A stretch of DNA of 64,000 nt from Porphyrobacter sp. (GTDB lineage Bacteria; Pseudomonadota; Alphaproteobacteria; Sphingomonadales; Sphingomonadaceae), in contig WGLN01000011.1 of NCBI GenBank assembly GCA_016125555.1, positions 310,001 to 374,000 on the forward strand, written 5' to 3'. The notes under the pieces are model-generated. The model saw nothing but the letters and a program-made list of their open reading frames with translations. It searched no databases and was not told the origin of the DNA. This document shows, in pieces, positions 17,155-27,226 of the stretch. How positions within the stretch are numbered: position 1 is the first letter of the stretch; every line of letters begins with the position of its first letter. Made by a program: the position numbers and the translations under genes.

Positions 17155-17580
17155 TCAGGCCTTGGCCCGCGCCGGTCCGGCGTCCTGGCCGAGCAGCTCG
17201 CTGGCGATGGTGATGTAGTTGCGGCCGGCCATCTGCGCGGCGTGGACCGCGGCGGTCACGTCCATCACCTTGCGCGCGCCGGCGAGGCGGATCAGCATCG
17301 GCAGGTTGATGCCCGCGATCACCTCGACATGGCCTGCGTCGAGCAGCGAGATCGCGAGGTTCGAAGGCGTGCCGCCGAACAGGTCGGTGAGGATGATGAC
17401 CCCGCTGCCGATGTCGACGCCCTCGATCGCCTGCGCGATCTCGGCGCGGCGCTGTTCCATGTCGTCATTGGGACCGATGCACACGGTGACGATCCCGTCC
17501 TGCGGGCCGACGACGTGCTCCATCGCCTCGACGAACTGGTCGGCAAGGCGACCGTGAGTAACCAGGATCAAGCCGATCAT
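17155..17580 (-). CDS. PTS EIIA component, mannose-type
   Basis: 141 residues of the EIIA-Man/AgaF fold: N-terminal MIGLILVTHGRLA with phosphoacceptor His9, then the dimer-forming LTDLFGGTPSNLA block. Without a matching EIIB/C in the window it probably acts as a signalling end-point, reading phosphorylation state from HPr. It lies between rapZ and ptsH. The 81-base gap after rapZ may hold a weak promoter, but nothing clear is seen. Confidence 0.93.
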   Translation of the reverse strand: MIGLILVTHGRLADQFVEAMEHVVGPQDGIVTVCIGPNDDMEQRRAEIAQAIEGVDIGSGVIILTDLFGGTPSNLAISLLDAGHVEVIAGINLPMLIRLAGARKVMDVTAAVHAAQMAGRNYITIASELLGQDAGPARAKA

Positions 17581-17661
17581 GCGTGAAATTGGGTCCGTTA
17601 CTTGCCCGCCGTGGGCGCGGGCTTAAGCGATTCTACCAAGGTGGGCAATGCCGGTGCCCGC

Positions 17662-18579
17662 CTAGCGTCGGTCGCGCTCGATGTCGTCCGCCGCGCGGCT
17701 GCCCAGGTTGCGGTGGCGGACAGTGGGCGAAAAGCCGGCGGCGCGCAAGTCTTCGGCCATGCGCTCGGCGGTGTAGACCGAGCGGTGTCTCCCGCCGGTA
17801 CAGCCGAAAGCGACATGGACATAGGGCTTGCCCTGCGCGGCGTAGCGCGGAAGCAGCAGCAGGAGCAGGTCGCGGATTTGCGCGAAGGCCTCGGCAAAGG
17901 CCGGATCGCGCGCGATGTGTTCGCCGACGGGGGCGTCCTGCCCGGTGAGCGGACGCAGCTCGGGGACCCAGTGCGGATTGTCGAGGAAGCGCATGTCGAA
18001 GACGAGGTCGGCGAGCGGCGGCATCCCGCGGGCAAAGCCGAAGCTCGACAGGGTGAGCGTCAGCGCAGCCTCGCCCGACTCGGGGGCGAAGAGCTGGCGG
18101 ATGTGGCCCTGCAGGTCGTTGCTGGTCATCGCCGAGGTGTCGATCAGGATCTCGGCCCAGCGGCGCAGCGGTTCGAGCAGTTCGCGCTCTGCGGCGATGC
18201 CTTCGGGCACCGGGTGGCCGGCGGCCATCGGGTGGCGGCGGCGGGTTTCGTTGTAGCGGCGTTCCAGCTCGGCCCCCGAACAGTCGAGGAAGACGAAGGT
18301 CAGCGCGATGTCCTCGCGCGCGGCGAGGTCCTTGACCAGCGCGATGATGTCGGCGGGCACGAAGCCGCGGGTGCGCGAATCGAAGCCGATCGCGAGCGGG
18401 CCGCGCGCCTCGTCGGGCATGGCCACCAGCCGCTTGAGCAGGCGGACGGGGAAGTTGTCGATGACCTCCCAGCCGAGGTCCTCGAGCACCGCGAGCGCGG
18501 TCGACTTGCCAGCGCCCGCGAGCCCGGTGACGAGCAGCAGGCGGCGCGGGGCGGGGGAGGGATGTACGGTCGACGTCAT
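17662..18579 (-). CDS. rapZ: RNase adapter / nucleotide-binding protein RapZ
   Basis: 305 residues. Walker A GLAGAGKS (19-26), the RapZ signature DNFPVRLL, FLDCSGAELERRYNETRRRHP, and the C-terminal HVAFGCTGGRHRSV segment are all present. In E. coli RapZ guides RNase E to the GlmZ RNA to control amino-sugar synthesis; in alphaproteobacteria the role is less clear. Its start overlaps hprK by four bases (ATGA), so it is coupled to the HPr kinase gene. Confidence 0.94.
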   Translation of the reverse strand: MTSTVHPSPAPRRLLLVTGLAGAGKSTALAVLEDLGWEVIDNFPVRLLKRLVAMPDEARGPLAIGFDSRTRGFVPADIIALVKDLAAREDIALTFVFLDCSGAELERRYNETRRRHPMAAGHPVPEGIAAERELLEPLRRWAEILIDTSAMTSNDLQGHIRQLFAPESGEAALTLTLSSFGFARGMPPLADLVFDMRFLDNPHWVPELRPLTGQDAPVGEHIARDPAFAEAFAQIRDLLLLLLPRYAAQGKPYVHVAFGCTGGRHRSVYTAERMAEDLRAAGFSPTVRHRNLGSRAADDIERDRR

Positions 18580-19061
18580 CGCGCGCCTTTTCGCGCTCCG
18601 GCGGGCGAAATGGAAGGCGCTTTCGCTGCCAGCCCGTGCATCGCCAGCGCCGCCTCCGCGCGCGCGGCGGGGGCGATGGTGCCGGGGTCGAAGGCGAGCA
18701 CGGGCACAGCGATGCCGGCGATATCGCGGCAGGCAAGGGGGATGTCCGGCAGGCGCTCGCCATGGGCGCCGCCCAGCGCCAGCACCAGCGCGACCGGCGC
18801 CGGTGCGGCGACGGGGAGATGCAGGAGACCGACCCCGCGCACCTCGAGCAGTCCCGCGATGTTCGGCGGCGGACTGGCGATCAGCGCACCGCCCTCGCGC
18901 ACGAGGGTCACGGCATCGTCGCCGATCAGGCCGGCGCCGCGGTCGATGAGCGCCAGCGCAAGACTCGACTTGCCGCTGCCCGGCGGCCCCTCGATGAGCA
19001 GCGCGCGGCCCCCGATCGCGACCGCGCCTGCCGCGTGAACGAAAGGCTCGGCTGCGCTCAT
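18576..19061 (-). CDS. hprK: HPr kinase/phosphorylase, short alphaproteobacterial form
   Basis: 161 residues, lacking the N-terminal domain of the Gram-positive enzyme (about 310). Walker A GPPGSGKS (25-32), the GDDAV loop and the HprK signature LLEVRGVGLL near residues 71-80 are kept. It phosphorylates HPr on serine. The C-terminus ends early with a basic tail. The start overlaps the chvG stop by four bases, tying the kinase to the sensor. The family role in linking PTS to two-component signalling is inferred from this conserved order. Confidence 0.93.
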   Translation of the reverse strand: MSAAEPFVHAAGAVAIGGRALLIEGPPGSGKSSLALALIDRGAGLIGDDAVTLVREGGALIASPPPNIAGLLEVRGVGLLHLPVAAPAPVALVLALGGAHGERLPDIPLACRDIAGIAVPVLAFDPGTIAPAARAEAALAMHGLAAKAPSISPAGARKGAR

Positions 19062-20617
19062 GCCGCCACCGGGATGCGCAGCCGCAGGCAGGCGCCGGGT
19101 GCGCCGTCGGCGCGGGCATCGGCGGTGAGGGTCCCGTCATGCGCTTCGGCGATGGCGCGGCCGATGGCGAGGCCGAGGCCCGAGTGGTTGCCGAAGCTTT
19201 CTCCCTCGGGCCGGTCGGAGTGGAAGCGCCGGAACACGTCCTCGCGCCGTTCGGCGGGAATGCCGGGGCCTTCGTCGCAGACCTCGGCCTCCACCATCGT
19301 GCCGGCATTGCGGATCGTCACGCTCACCACGCCGTTCTCGGGCGAGAAGGAGATGGCATTGTCGATCAGGTTCTCGGCGACCCGTTCGAGCTGCATCGGC
19401 ACGCCCATCACCATCGCCGCGCCCCGGCCGCGTTCGAGCACCAGCCGGCGTCCCCCATTCATGCCGCGGTCCTCGCGGCTGCGGATCAGGTTCTCGAACA
19501 GCTCGGCAAGGTCGACCCGTTCAAGCGTCGCGCGGCTGATCTCGGCATCGACCCGGCTCGCGGCGGCGATCTCTGTGACCAGCCTGTCGATGCGGCGCAC
19601 GTCGTGGGCGGCGATCTGGATAAGTTCCGCGCGCAGGTCCGCCTCCTCGACCCGCGGCAGGGCCTCGACGGCGCTGCGCAAGCTGGCGAGCGGGTTCTTG
19701 ATCTCGTGCGCGACATCCGCGGCGAAGCTGTCGACCGCGTCGATGCGCTGGCGGAGCGCTGCGGTCATGTCCGAGACCGCGCGGGCGAGCAGCCCGATCT
19801 CGTCGCTGCGCTGCGGCAGGCGCGGCACCTCGACCTCGCGCTCGCGCCCCTGCCGCACGCGCACCGCGGCACGGGCAAGCTGGCGCAGCGGCGTGACGAT
19901 GGTGCGCGCGAGGAACAGCGACAGCAGCGCCGAGGCCGCCATCACCAGCAGCATCGCGAAGAACAGCGTCGAACGCGCCGCGCGCACGCTCTCGGTGATG
20001 TCCACCGCGTTGCGCACCGTCAGCAAGGTCGCGCCGTTGAGCCCGACCGGGGCGGCGGCGGTGATCACCGGAGTCCCGTCGCGCCAGTCGTAGAGGCGGA
20101 TCTGCGAGATGCCGAGTTCGCGGGCGCGGGCGAGTTCGGGCCAGGCGTCGGCCTCCTGCGCCTCGGGCTCGACATAGTCCTGCACCGGCTCGGCGGCGAC
20201 GATGGTGTCGACCGTGCGGTCGAGCCAGCGGGCGAAGCGCTGCTCCCAGTCGTCGTCGCTGATGTCGTTGAAGCGGAACGCGGGGTCGGCGAGCGCGAAG
20301 CTGTCGGCGGTGAGGTGTCCCTTGGCATCGAAGGTGCGCAGCCGCATCCGCTGCTCCTTGCCGATCTGCACCAGCAGCGCGTCCTGGCGTTCGCGGGTCG
20401 CGCCGGCGAGCGCCTCGGCGGTGATCTGCGCCTCGATCCGGGCCATCTTGAAGCGTTCGTTGATGAGCTGCGTGCGGTAGGAATCGAGATAGAACAGCCC
20501 GCCGCCCAGCACGAGAAGCGGCAGGATGTTGACCACCAGGATGCGCGCGGTGAGCGCGAACCGGCCGGTCGCGGTAAGCTGTTCGCCGCCTGCCGCGGTG
20601 CGGCCCGCGTCAGCCAT
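19058..20617 (-). CDS. chvG: Sensor histidine kinase ChvG
   Basis: 519 residues in the inner membrane. Two membrane segments (about 22-45 and 218-238) bracket a 170-residue periplasmic sensor domain; then a HAMP linker, the HisKA box with His304 in [15 protein letters not shown], and the HATPase N/G boxes ([30 protein letters not shown]). In Agrobacterium/Sinorhizobium ChvG senses acid and envelope stress. ATG 20617 overlaps the chvI stop by eight bases. Confidence 0.94.
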   Translation of the reverse strand: MADAGRTAAGGEQLTATGRFALTARILVVNILPLLVLGGGLFYLDSYRTQLINERFKMARIEAQITAEALAGATRERQDALLVQIGKEQRMRLRTFDAKGHLTADSFALADPAFRFNDISDDDWEQRFARWLDRTVDTIVAAEPVQDYVEPEAQEADAWPELARARELGISQIRLYDWRDGTPVITAAAPVGLNGATLLTVRNAVDITESVRAARSTLFFAMLLVMAASALLSLFLARTIVTPLRQLARAAVRVRQGREREVEVPRLPQRSDEIGLLARAVSDMTAALRQRIDAVDSFAADVAHEIKNPLASLRSAVEALPRVEEADLRAELIQIAAHDVRRIDRLVTEIAAASRVDAEISRATLERVDLAELFENLIRSREDRGMNGGRRLVLERGRGAAMVMGVPMQLERVAENLIDNAISFSPENGVVSVTIRNAGTMVEAEVCDEGPGIPAERREDVFRRFHSDRPEGESFGNHSGLGLAIGRAIAEAHDGTLTADARADGAPGACLRLRIPVAA

Positions 20618-21380
20618 CGGTGAAGCTGTAACCCGCGCCGTAGAGCGTATCGATCGCGGCGAATTCGGGATCGACCATCCGGAACTTGCGGCGCATCCGC
20701 TTGATGTGGCTGTCCACCGTGCGGTCGTCGACGAAGACATCGTCGGGATAGGCCGCGTCCATCAATTGGTTGCGGCTCTTGATGACGCCGGGGCGCACCG
20801 CGAGCGCCTCGAGAATCAGGAACTCGGTGACGGTCAGGCTCACCGGCTGGTCCGCCCAGGTGACGTGGTGGCGGGCCGGGTCCATGAACAGCCGCCCGCG
20901 CGACAGGCTCGCCTGCGCGGGTTCACCGCTTTCGGCAGGGGCGGCGCCCCCCGGCAGCGGCTCGGCACGGCGCAGAATCGCACGGATGCGGGCGATCAGC
21001 AGGCGCAGGGAGAAGGGCTTGGCGATGTAATCGTCCGCGCCCAGTTCCAGCCCGGCTTCCTCGTCGCTTTCGTCGTCCTTGCTGGTCAGGAAGATCACCG
21101 GCAGGGCGGAATCCTCGCGCAGGCGGCGCAGCAGCTCCATCCCGTCCATCTTGGGCATCTTGATGTCGAAAACGGCGAGGTCGGGCGGATTGTCGAGCAG
21201 CGCCTTCAGCGCGGTCTCGCCATCGGAATAGAGGCGGGTGGCGAAGCCTTCGGATTGCAGCGCGATCGACACGGTGGTGAGGATGTTGCGGTCATCGTCG
21301 ACCAGCGCGATCTGCACCGCGCGCTGGCCGACGCCGGCCGGTTCGGCGAGCGGGGTCGCCTGTTCCGGGGTTTCCGACAT
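20610..21380 (-). CDS. chvI: OmpR-family response regulator ChvI
   Basis: 256 residues: receiver domain with acidic VDDD (27-30), phosphoacceptor Asp72 ([10 protein letters not shown]), Thr/Lys in FLTSKDD and AKPF; a Gly/Pro-rich linker; then a winged-helix effector ending [15 protein letters not shown] and LYGAGYSF. Partner of ChvG. ATG 21380 is given. The gene faces pckA across a 344-base region. A pckA neighbour is usual for chvI and suggests carbon/stress coordination. Confidence 0.95.
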   Translation of the reverse strand: MSETPEQATPLAEPAGVGQRAVQIALVDDDRNILTTVSIALQSEGFATRLYSDGETALKALLDNPPDLAVFDIKMPKMDGMELLRRLREDSALPVIFLTSKDDESDEEAGLELGADDYIAKPFSLRLLIARIRAILRRAEPLPGGAAPAESGEPAQASLSRGRLFMDPARHHVTWADQPVSLTVTEFLILEALAVRPGVIKSRNQLMDAAYPDDVFVDDRTVDSHIKRMRRKFRMVDPEFAAIDTLYGAGYSFTDG

Positions 21381-21724
21381 CGTGCCTATACCTCTTGCCG
21401 CCGCCATCGCATCGCACCGGGGTAGCGCCAATGGGCGCGCGAGACAATTGGCGCGGCAGGGGCGGGGCGAGGAACGCGGCGGGGACCGGTTGCAGCCACC
21501 GGCACCGCGCGCGCGAAAAATTTCATCCGGCGGCCGGTTTGACGCCAAGAGTTACACAAATTAGGGGCGCCGCGCGCGGGACGGGGCAAGTTGCGTATCC
21601 CGTAGCGTCGGATGGTTGCATACGTATGCGCCGGTGCTATCGGGGGGCGCGATACGAGCGATCCGCGGATTCGTTTCCGCGCCCTTGCACCGCCGCAGTT
21701 TCGTCCGGCTCAGGAGACACGACC
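21381..21724. promoter_or_regulatory. Divergent chvI / pckA control region
   Basis: 344 bases without a gene. It contains a perfect 12-bp palindrome, GCATACGTATGC (21618-21629), 96 bases before pckA, an AT-rich spot with TTGACG (21539-21544) and TTACACAAATTAG, and an AGGAG site (21713-21718 region) before pckA. No confident -10/-35 pair can be called. The palindrome is the best operator candidate. Confidence 0.5.
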
Positions 21725-23338
<1,614 letters not shown>

Positions 23339-23364
23339 GCCCGTCACGAGTCGGAGAGGAGAGA

Positions 23365-23399
23365 GCCCCGCCCGGCACACGCCGGAGCGGGGCCTTTTT
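23365..23399 (+). terminator. Rho-independent terminator after pckA
   Basis: GCCCCG (23365-23370) pairs with CGGGGC (23388-23393), an inner CGGC-ACAC-GCCG stem stacks inside, and a run of five T follows. It lies 27 bases past the pckA stop. Confidence 0.85.
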
Positions 23400-23457
23400 C
23401 TTTGAAATGCAGCCTGGCTGCGCCAGACTCCGCTGCGACTCGGTGAAAGGGAGAGGC

Positions 23458-23784
23458 ATGATGAGCTTGCTCGACGGAATCCTGAAGAACATCGGCGGCG
23501 CGCCCGACGACGTGGCGAACCTCGCGGCCAAGGTGGGGCTCGAGCCGGCGATGGTCGAACAGGCGATCGCGGCGCTCGGCAAGACCCACCAGCTCGAAGG
23601 CGACACGGTCGAACTCGCGGCGGAAAAGACCGGGCTCGGCCCCGACGTGCTCAATCAGATTGTCGCCGCGATCGGGGGCGAGGGCTCGCTCACCCATTTC
23701 GCGCAGATCCTCGACCGCGACGGGGACGGCAGCCCGGTCGACGATGTGATGGACATGGCCAAGGGCCTGTTCGGCAAGAGCTGA
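23458..23784 (+). CDS. Small DUF937-like protein
   Basis: 108 residues, mostly helical. The MMSLLDGILKNIGGAPDD start, alternating short helices and the LDRDGDGSPVDDVMDMAKGLFGK end resemble the DUF937/YidB group of unknown function. The DRDGDG stretch looks like a calcium-type acidic loop. Two ATGs (23458, 23461) follow a GGGAGAGG site. It has its own space after the pckA terminator and may be a stand-alone gene. No signal peptide or membrane segment is seen. Confidence 0.75.
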   Translation: MMSLLDGILKNIGGAPDDVANLAAKVGLEPAMVEQAIAALGKTHQLEGDTVELAAEKTGLGPDVLNQIVAAIGGEGSLTHFAQILDRDGDGSPVDDVMDMAKGLFGKS

Positions 23785-23832
23785 ACCACCGGGCGCGGCG
23801 GCACGCGACCGGCCCGGCGATCCGACCCGCGC

Positions 23833-25446
23833 CTAGCCCTCGCCGCCGCCTGCGCTGCCGCCGCCTGCGTCGCCGCCGTCGGTGCCCGGGTCGGCACCGC
23901 CCGCAGCGGCATTCTCGCTGTCGTCCTTGAGAAGCGCCATGTCGATGAGCTGGCCATCGGGCGTCTTTTCGAGGACTGCAATCAGCTTGGCCGCACGCGC
24001 CCCGTCGCCCCGCCCATGCGCATCCGCGGCGAGCGGTGCGAGGACATAGCGCGCAAGGCTGTTGCGTCCCTCGCGGATCATCATGATCCCCACGCTGAGG
24101 CGCAGGCCCTTGTCGAAGGGCGCAAGCTGCTCGGCCCGCTCCAGCGCGGCGCGCGCCGTTTCCACCGGTTCGCGGCCCCGGTTCACATAGCTGCGGTAAT
24201 AGTAGATCAGCGGCAGCGGATGGTCGGGCTCGCGGGCGTTGAGCTTCTGGAACGGCTCCATCGCCGCCACGTAGGCGGCATCGGCCGCCTCGCCCTCGGC
24301 GGCTGCGGCGATGCGGAACAGCGCGTAGCCCTTCTGCACATAGGCGTTGGTGCGCGACGGATCGATCGCCAGCGCGCGGTCCGCCGCGGCGATCGCCTCG
24401 GCATCGTTGCCCGCATCATATTCGGCCTCGGCAAGCGCGGTGAGAACACCGGCATCACCGGGATATTTGTCCGCGATGCGGCGCGCATCGGGCAGCAGGG
24501 CGAGCGCCTGGTCGCGGTTCACCCCGCGGCGGGATCTGATGATCACGTCGATCATCTCGTTCATGCCCTCGCTCAGCGGCGTGACGGTAACATCGCCGGT
24601 CGGCAGGGCTTCGGCGTTGAGCCGGATCGCCGGAATGTTCGAGCGGCGCTGGTAGAGCTTGAGCTCCCGATCGAGCGTGTCGAGGTCGCCGAAGGCCTCC
24701 TCGGCGGCCTGGAGGCTCGGCTCGCCTTGCCTGAATTTCTGCACATAGGCGCGGTATTGCGGGAGACGTTCCTTGCTGAACATCAGGTAGTGGAACATCA
24801 GCCACGCCTGCCCGTAGAACCCGTCGCGCTGCGGCCCGCGGTCGCGGGTGATGCGGTCATAATCGAGGATGTCCTCGATGTTGAGCCGCTTGGCATAGTT
24901 GAGCTCGCCGATCCGGTGATTGGCGGGCAAGCCGATGTCGAGCCCGCCGTTGGGCTCGAACTTCACCGAGGCGAAGAATTCGGCCATGCCCTCGGTGATC
25001 CAGCGCGGCAGGGCGTAGGAGGCTGAGGACAAGGTGAAATGGTGGGCATATTCGTGCAGCAGCACGACCAGCGTGAAATCGGTCTCGCGCGCATCGAGCC
25101 GGACGTTGGGCACGAAAGCGACCGAGCCGCCGGCGCGCGGGATGTAGAACCCGGCCACCGCCGAGTTGCTGTCGCCGTAGATTCGCTTGAGCGTGGCATC
25201 GCTGCCGACCGCGTAGACGGTCACCCGGTTGGAAGGGCTGGGCTTGGGCGGATCGAACCCGGTGACCTTGGCCATCGCGGTGTGGAACCGTTCGAGCCGT
25301 TCGGCGAAGCTGCGGATATCCTTCTCGCTGGTGTCCGAATAGACAACGAAGCGATCGGTTTCCGCCTTGTGCCATTCGGCAGCGGCGGGAGAGCCTGCGA
25401 GAAACCCCGCAGCAAGCGCGGCGAGCGCGAAGAACCTTCGAATCAT
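23833..25446 (-). CDS. Secreted TPR protein with a gluzincin-like peptidase motif
   Basis: 537 residues: signal peptide (ALAALAAGFLAGSPAAA), a peptidase-like domain with HEYAHH near residue 128 and a downstream Glu in WITEGMAEFF (the HExxH...E arrangement of gluzincins, as in DUF1570-type proteins), then a row of TPR-like helices (about 290-500), and a glycine/aspartate-rich tail. Probably periplasmic. The target is unknown. It is the only gene of its unit; start ATG 25446. Confidence 0.8.
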   Translation of the reverse strand: MIRRFFALAALAAGFLAGSPAAAEWHKAETDRFVVYSDTSEKDIRSFAERLERFHTAMAKVTGFDPPKPSPSNRVTVYAVGSDATLKRIYGDSNSAVAGFYIPRAGGSVAFVPNVRLDARETDFTLVVLLHEYAHHFTLSSASYALPRWITEGMAEFFASVKFEPNGGLDIGLPANHRIGELNYAKRLNIEDILDYDRITRDRGPQRDGFYGQAWLMFHYLMFSKERLPQYRAYVQKFRQGEPSLQAAEEAFGDLDTLDRELKLYQRRSNIPAIRLNAEALPTGDVTVTPLSEGMNEMIDVIIRSRRGVNRDQALALLPDARRIADKYPGDAGVLTALAEAEYDAGNDAEAIAAADRALAIDPSRTNAYVQKGYALFRIAAAAEGEAADAAYVAAMEPFQKLNAREPDHPLPLIYYYRSYVNRGREPVETARAALERAEQLAPFDKGLRLSVGIMMIREGRNSLARYVLAPLAADAHGRGDGARAAKLIAVLEKTPDGQLIDMALLKDDSENAAAGGADPGTDGGDAGGGSAGGGEG

Positions 25447-25523
25447 GGTGTGTTCAGCCCCCTTTTTCCCGGCGAATGCGACCACGCCGGGGAGGGGCAG
25501 TATATGGCGAAAGCGGCGTTTGG

Positions 25524-27167
25524 CTAGGCCGCTCCTGTTCGTTCCCCGGCGCGGCGCAGCCCGTCGAGATATTGCCAGATGCGGCTGACCACCACCGAGC
25601 CTTCGCCGACCGCGCTCGCGACGCGCTTGACCGAGCCTGCGCGCACGTCGCCCACCGCGAAGATGCCCGGGGCGGTGGTGGCGTAATCGTCGGATTGTCC
25701 GGCATTCGCGCCGGTGAGGACGAAGCCCTTGTCATCGGTCTCGGCCAAGCCGGATAGCCACGCGGTGTTGGGGGCCGCCCCGATCATGATGAACAGCGCG
25801 CGGGTGTCGATCCGCCGCTCCCCGTCCTCGCCGCAGCGCAGGGTGACGGCCTCGAGCCAGGTCTCTCCGTGCAGCGCGGTCACCTCGCTGTCGTAGTGGA
25901 TGGTGATGCGCGGGTCGGCCTCTAGCCGCTGGGTGAGGTAATTCGACATGGAGGCGGCAAGACTGCCCGAGCGTACCACGAGGTGCACATGGCCCGCCGC
26001 GCGCGACAGGAACATCGCCGCCTGCCCCGCCGAATTGCCCCCGCCGATCACCACCACATCGGTGTTGGCGCAGAACCGCGATTCCATCTCGGTCGCCGAA
26101 TAGAACACGCCGGCGCCCTCCAGCTCCTCGAGATGGGCGAGCGGCAGGCGGCGATATTGCACCCCGGTCGCCACCAGCACCGCGCGGGCGCAGATCTCGT
26201 CGTCATCGTCGAGCGTGGCGCACAGCGAACCGTCGGCGCGCCGCGCCAGCGCCTCGACGCGGCGCGGCATCACGAAGCGGGTGCCGAACTTCATCGCCTG
26301 CACTTGCCCGCGCCAGGTGAGGTCGGTGCCGCTGATGCCGGTGGGAAAGCCCATGTAGTTCTCGATCCGGCTCGACGTGCCCGCCTGTCCGCCGACCGCG
26401 GTGTCCTCGATCACCAGCGCCTCGATCCCCTCGCTCCCGGCATAGACCGCCGCGGCCACCCCCGCAGGCCCGCCGCCGACGATCAGGAGGTCGTAGGTGC
26501 GCTGCGCGCAGACATCGAGATCGAGCCCGAGAAACTGCGCCATGCGCCGCGGGGTGGGATCCTCCATGCGGGTGTTGGTGCCGAGCACCACGCCCGGCTC
26601 GTGCCCCATCAGGGTGCAGACCTCGATCGTCTCGCTGTCGGTGCCCTCGAGGTCGAAGCTCTGGAACGGGATGCGGTTTCTCGACAGGAAGCGTTCGACC
26701 GCCTGCACTTTCGCGTCGCGGTCGGCGCCGATCACGCGGATCGCATCGCCGCGCGCCTCGAACTGGCGGCGACGGCGTGCGGCGAAGACGGTGATGATGT
26801 GGTCGGACAGCTCGGGCACGCGGCTCATCAGGTCGAGCATCGCCTCGCGCGGGGCCTCGATCACCTTTGTGTCGACCGCGGCGCGCATCCGCATGATGTT
26901 GGTGCTGCGGTTGAGGAAGCCGATTTCGCCCATGAACTGGGTGGGGCCGAGGCCCGAGGCGAGCAGCCGGTCGCCGGTCTTGGGATCGACCACCTCGATC
27001 TCGCCTTCGAGGACATAGACGAAGCGGTCGTGCGGCTCGCCGATGTCGAGCACGATGGTGCCCGCGGGATAGACCACCTCGCCGCCGATTTCGCAGATCG
27101 CCGCGACGTGCTCGGGCGCCAGCGGCACCCGGCGCATCGTCTCAAGATCCTGTCCAAGCGTTTCCAT
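25524..27167 (-). CDS. Cyclic-nucleotide-binding domain fused to a thioredoxin reductase-like FAD enzyme
   Basis: 547 residues. An N-terminal cNMP-binding (Crp-like) domain (about 18-130, with MGEIGFLNRSTN as phosphate-binding cassette) is followed by a cysteine-poor thioredoxin-like stretch (140-215), an FAD Rossmann domain (GGGPAG 231-236), and an NADPH domain (GGGNSAG 375-381), ending VGDVRAGSVKRVASAVGEGS. The TrxR CxxC is missing: the position reads GVFYSATEM. It must pass electrons differently, perhaps as a ferredoxin reductase-like enzyme. ATG 27167 has GGAGGT upstream; a GTG at 27173 is less likely. Confidence 0.9.
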   Translation of the reverse strand: METLGQDLETMRRVPLAPEHVAAICEIGGEVVYPAGTIVLDIGEPHDRFVYVLEGEIEVVDPKTGDRLLASGLGPTQFMGEIGFLNRSTNIMRMRAAVDTKVIEAPREAMLDLMSRVPELSDHIITVFAARRRRQFEARGDAIRVIGADRDAKVQAVERFLSRNRIPFQSFDLEGTDSETIEVCTLMGHEPGVVLGTNTRMEDPTPRRMAQFLGLDLDVCAQRTYDLLIVGGGPAGVAAAVYAGSEGIEALVIEDTAVGGQAGTSSRIENYMGFPTGISGTDLTWRGQVQAMKFGTRFVMPRRVEALARRADGSLCATLDDDDEICARAVLVATGVQYRRLPLAHLEELEGAGVFYSATEMESRFCANTDVVVIGGGNSAGQAAMFLSRAAGHVHLVVRSGSLAASMSNYLTQRLEADPRITIHYDSEVTALHGETWLEAVTLRCGEDGERRIDTRALFIMIGAAPNTAWLSGLAETDDKGFVLTGANAGQSDDYATTAPGIFAVGDVRAGSVKRVASAVGEGSVVVSRIWQYLDGLRRAGERTGAA

Positions 27168-27226
27168 GCGCACCTCCGGCGATCATCGGCCATGGCTGGA
27201 TGCCCGCCGGAGGTTGCAAGATGGGG

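Noticed and set aside
23730..23760. True EF-hand in the DUF937-like protein
   Set aside because: DRDGDGSPVDD matches part of the loop only, with no flanking helix-loop-helix that could be confirmed by eye.
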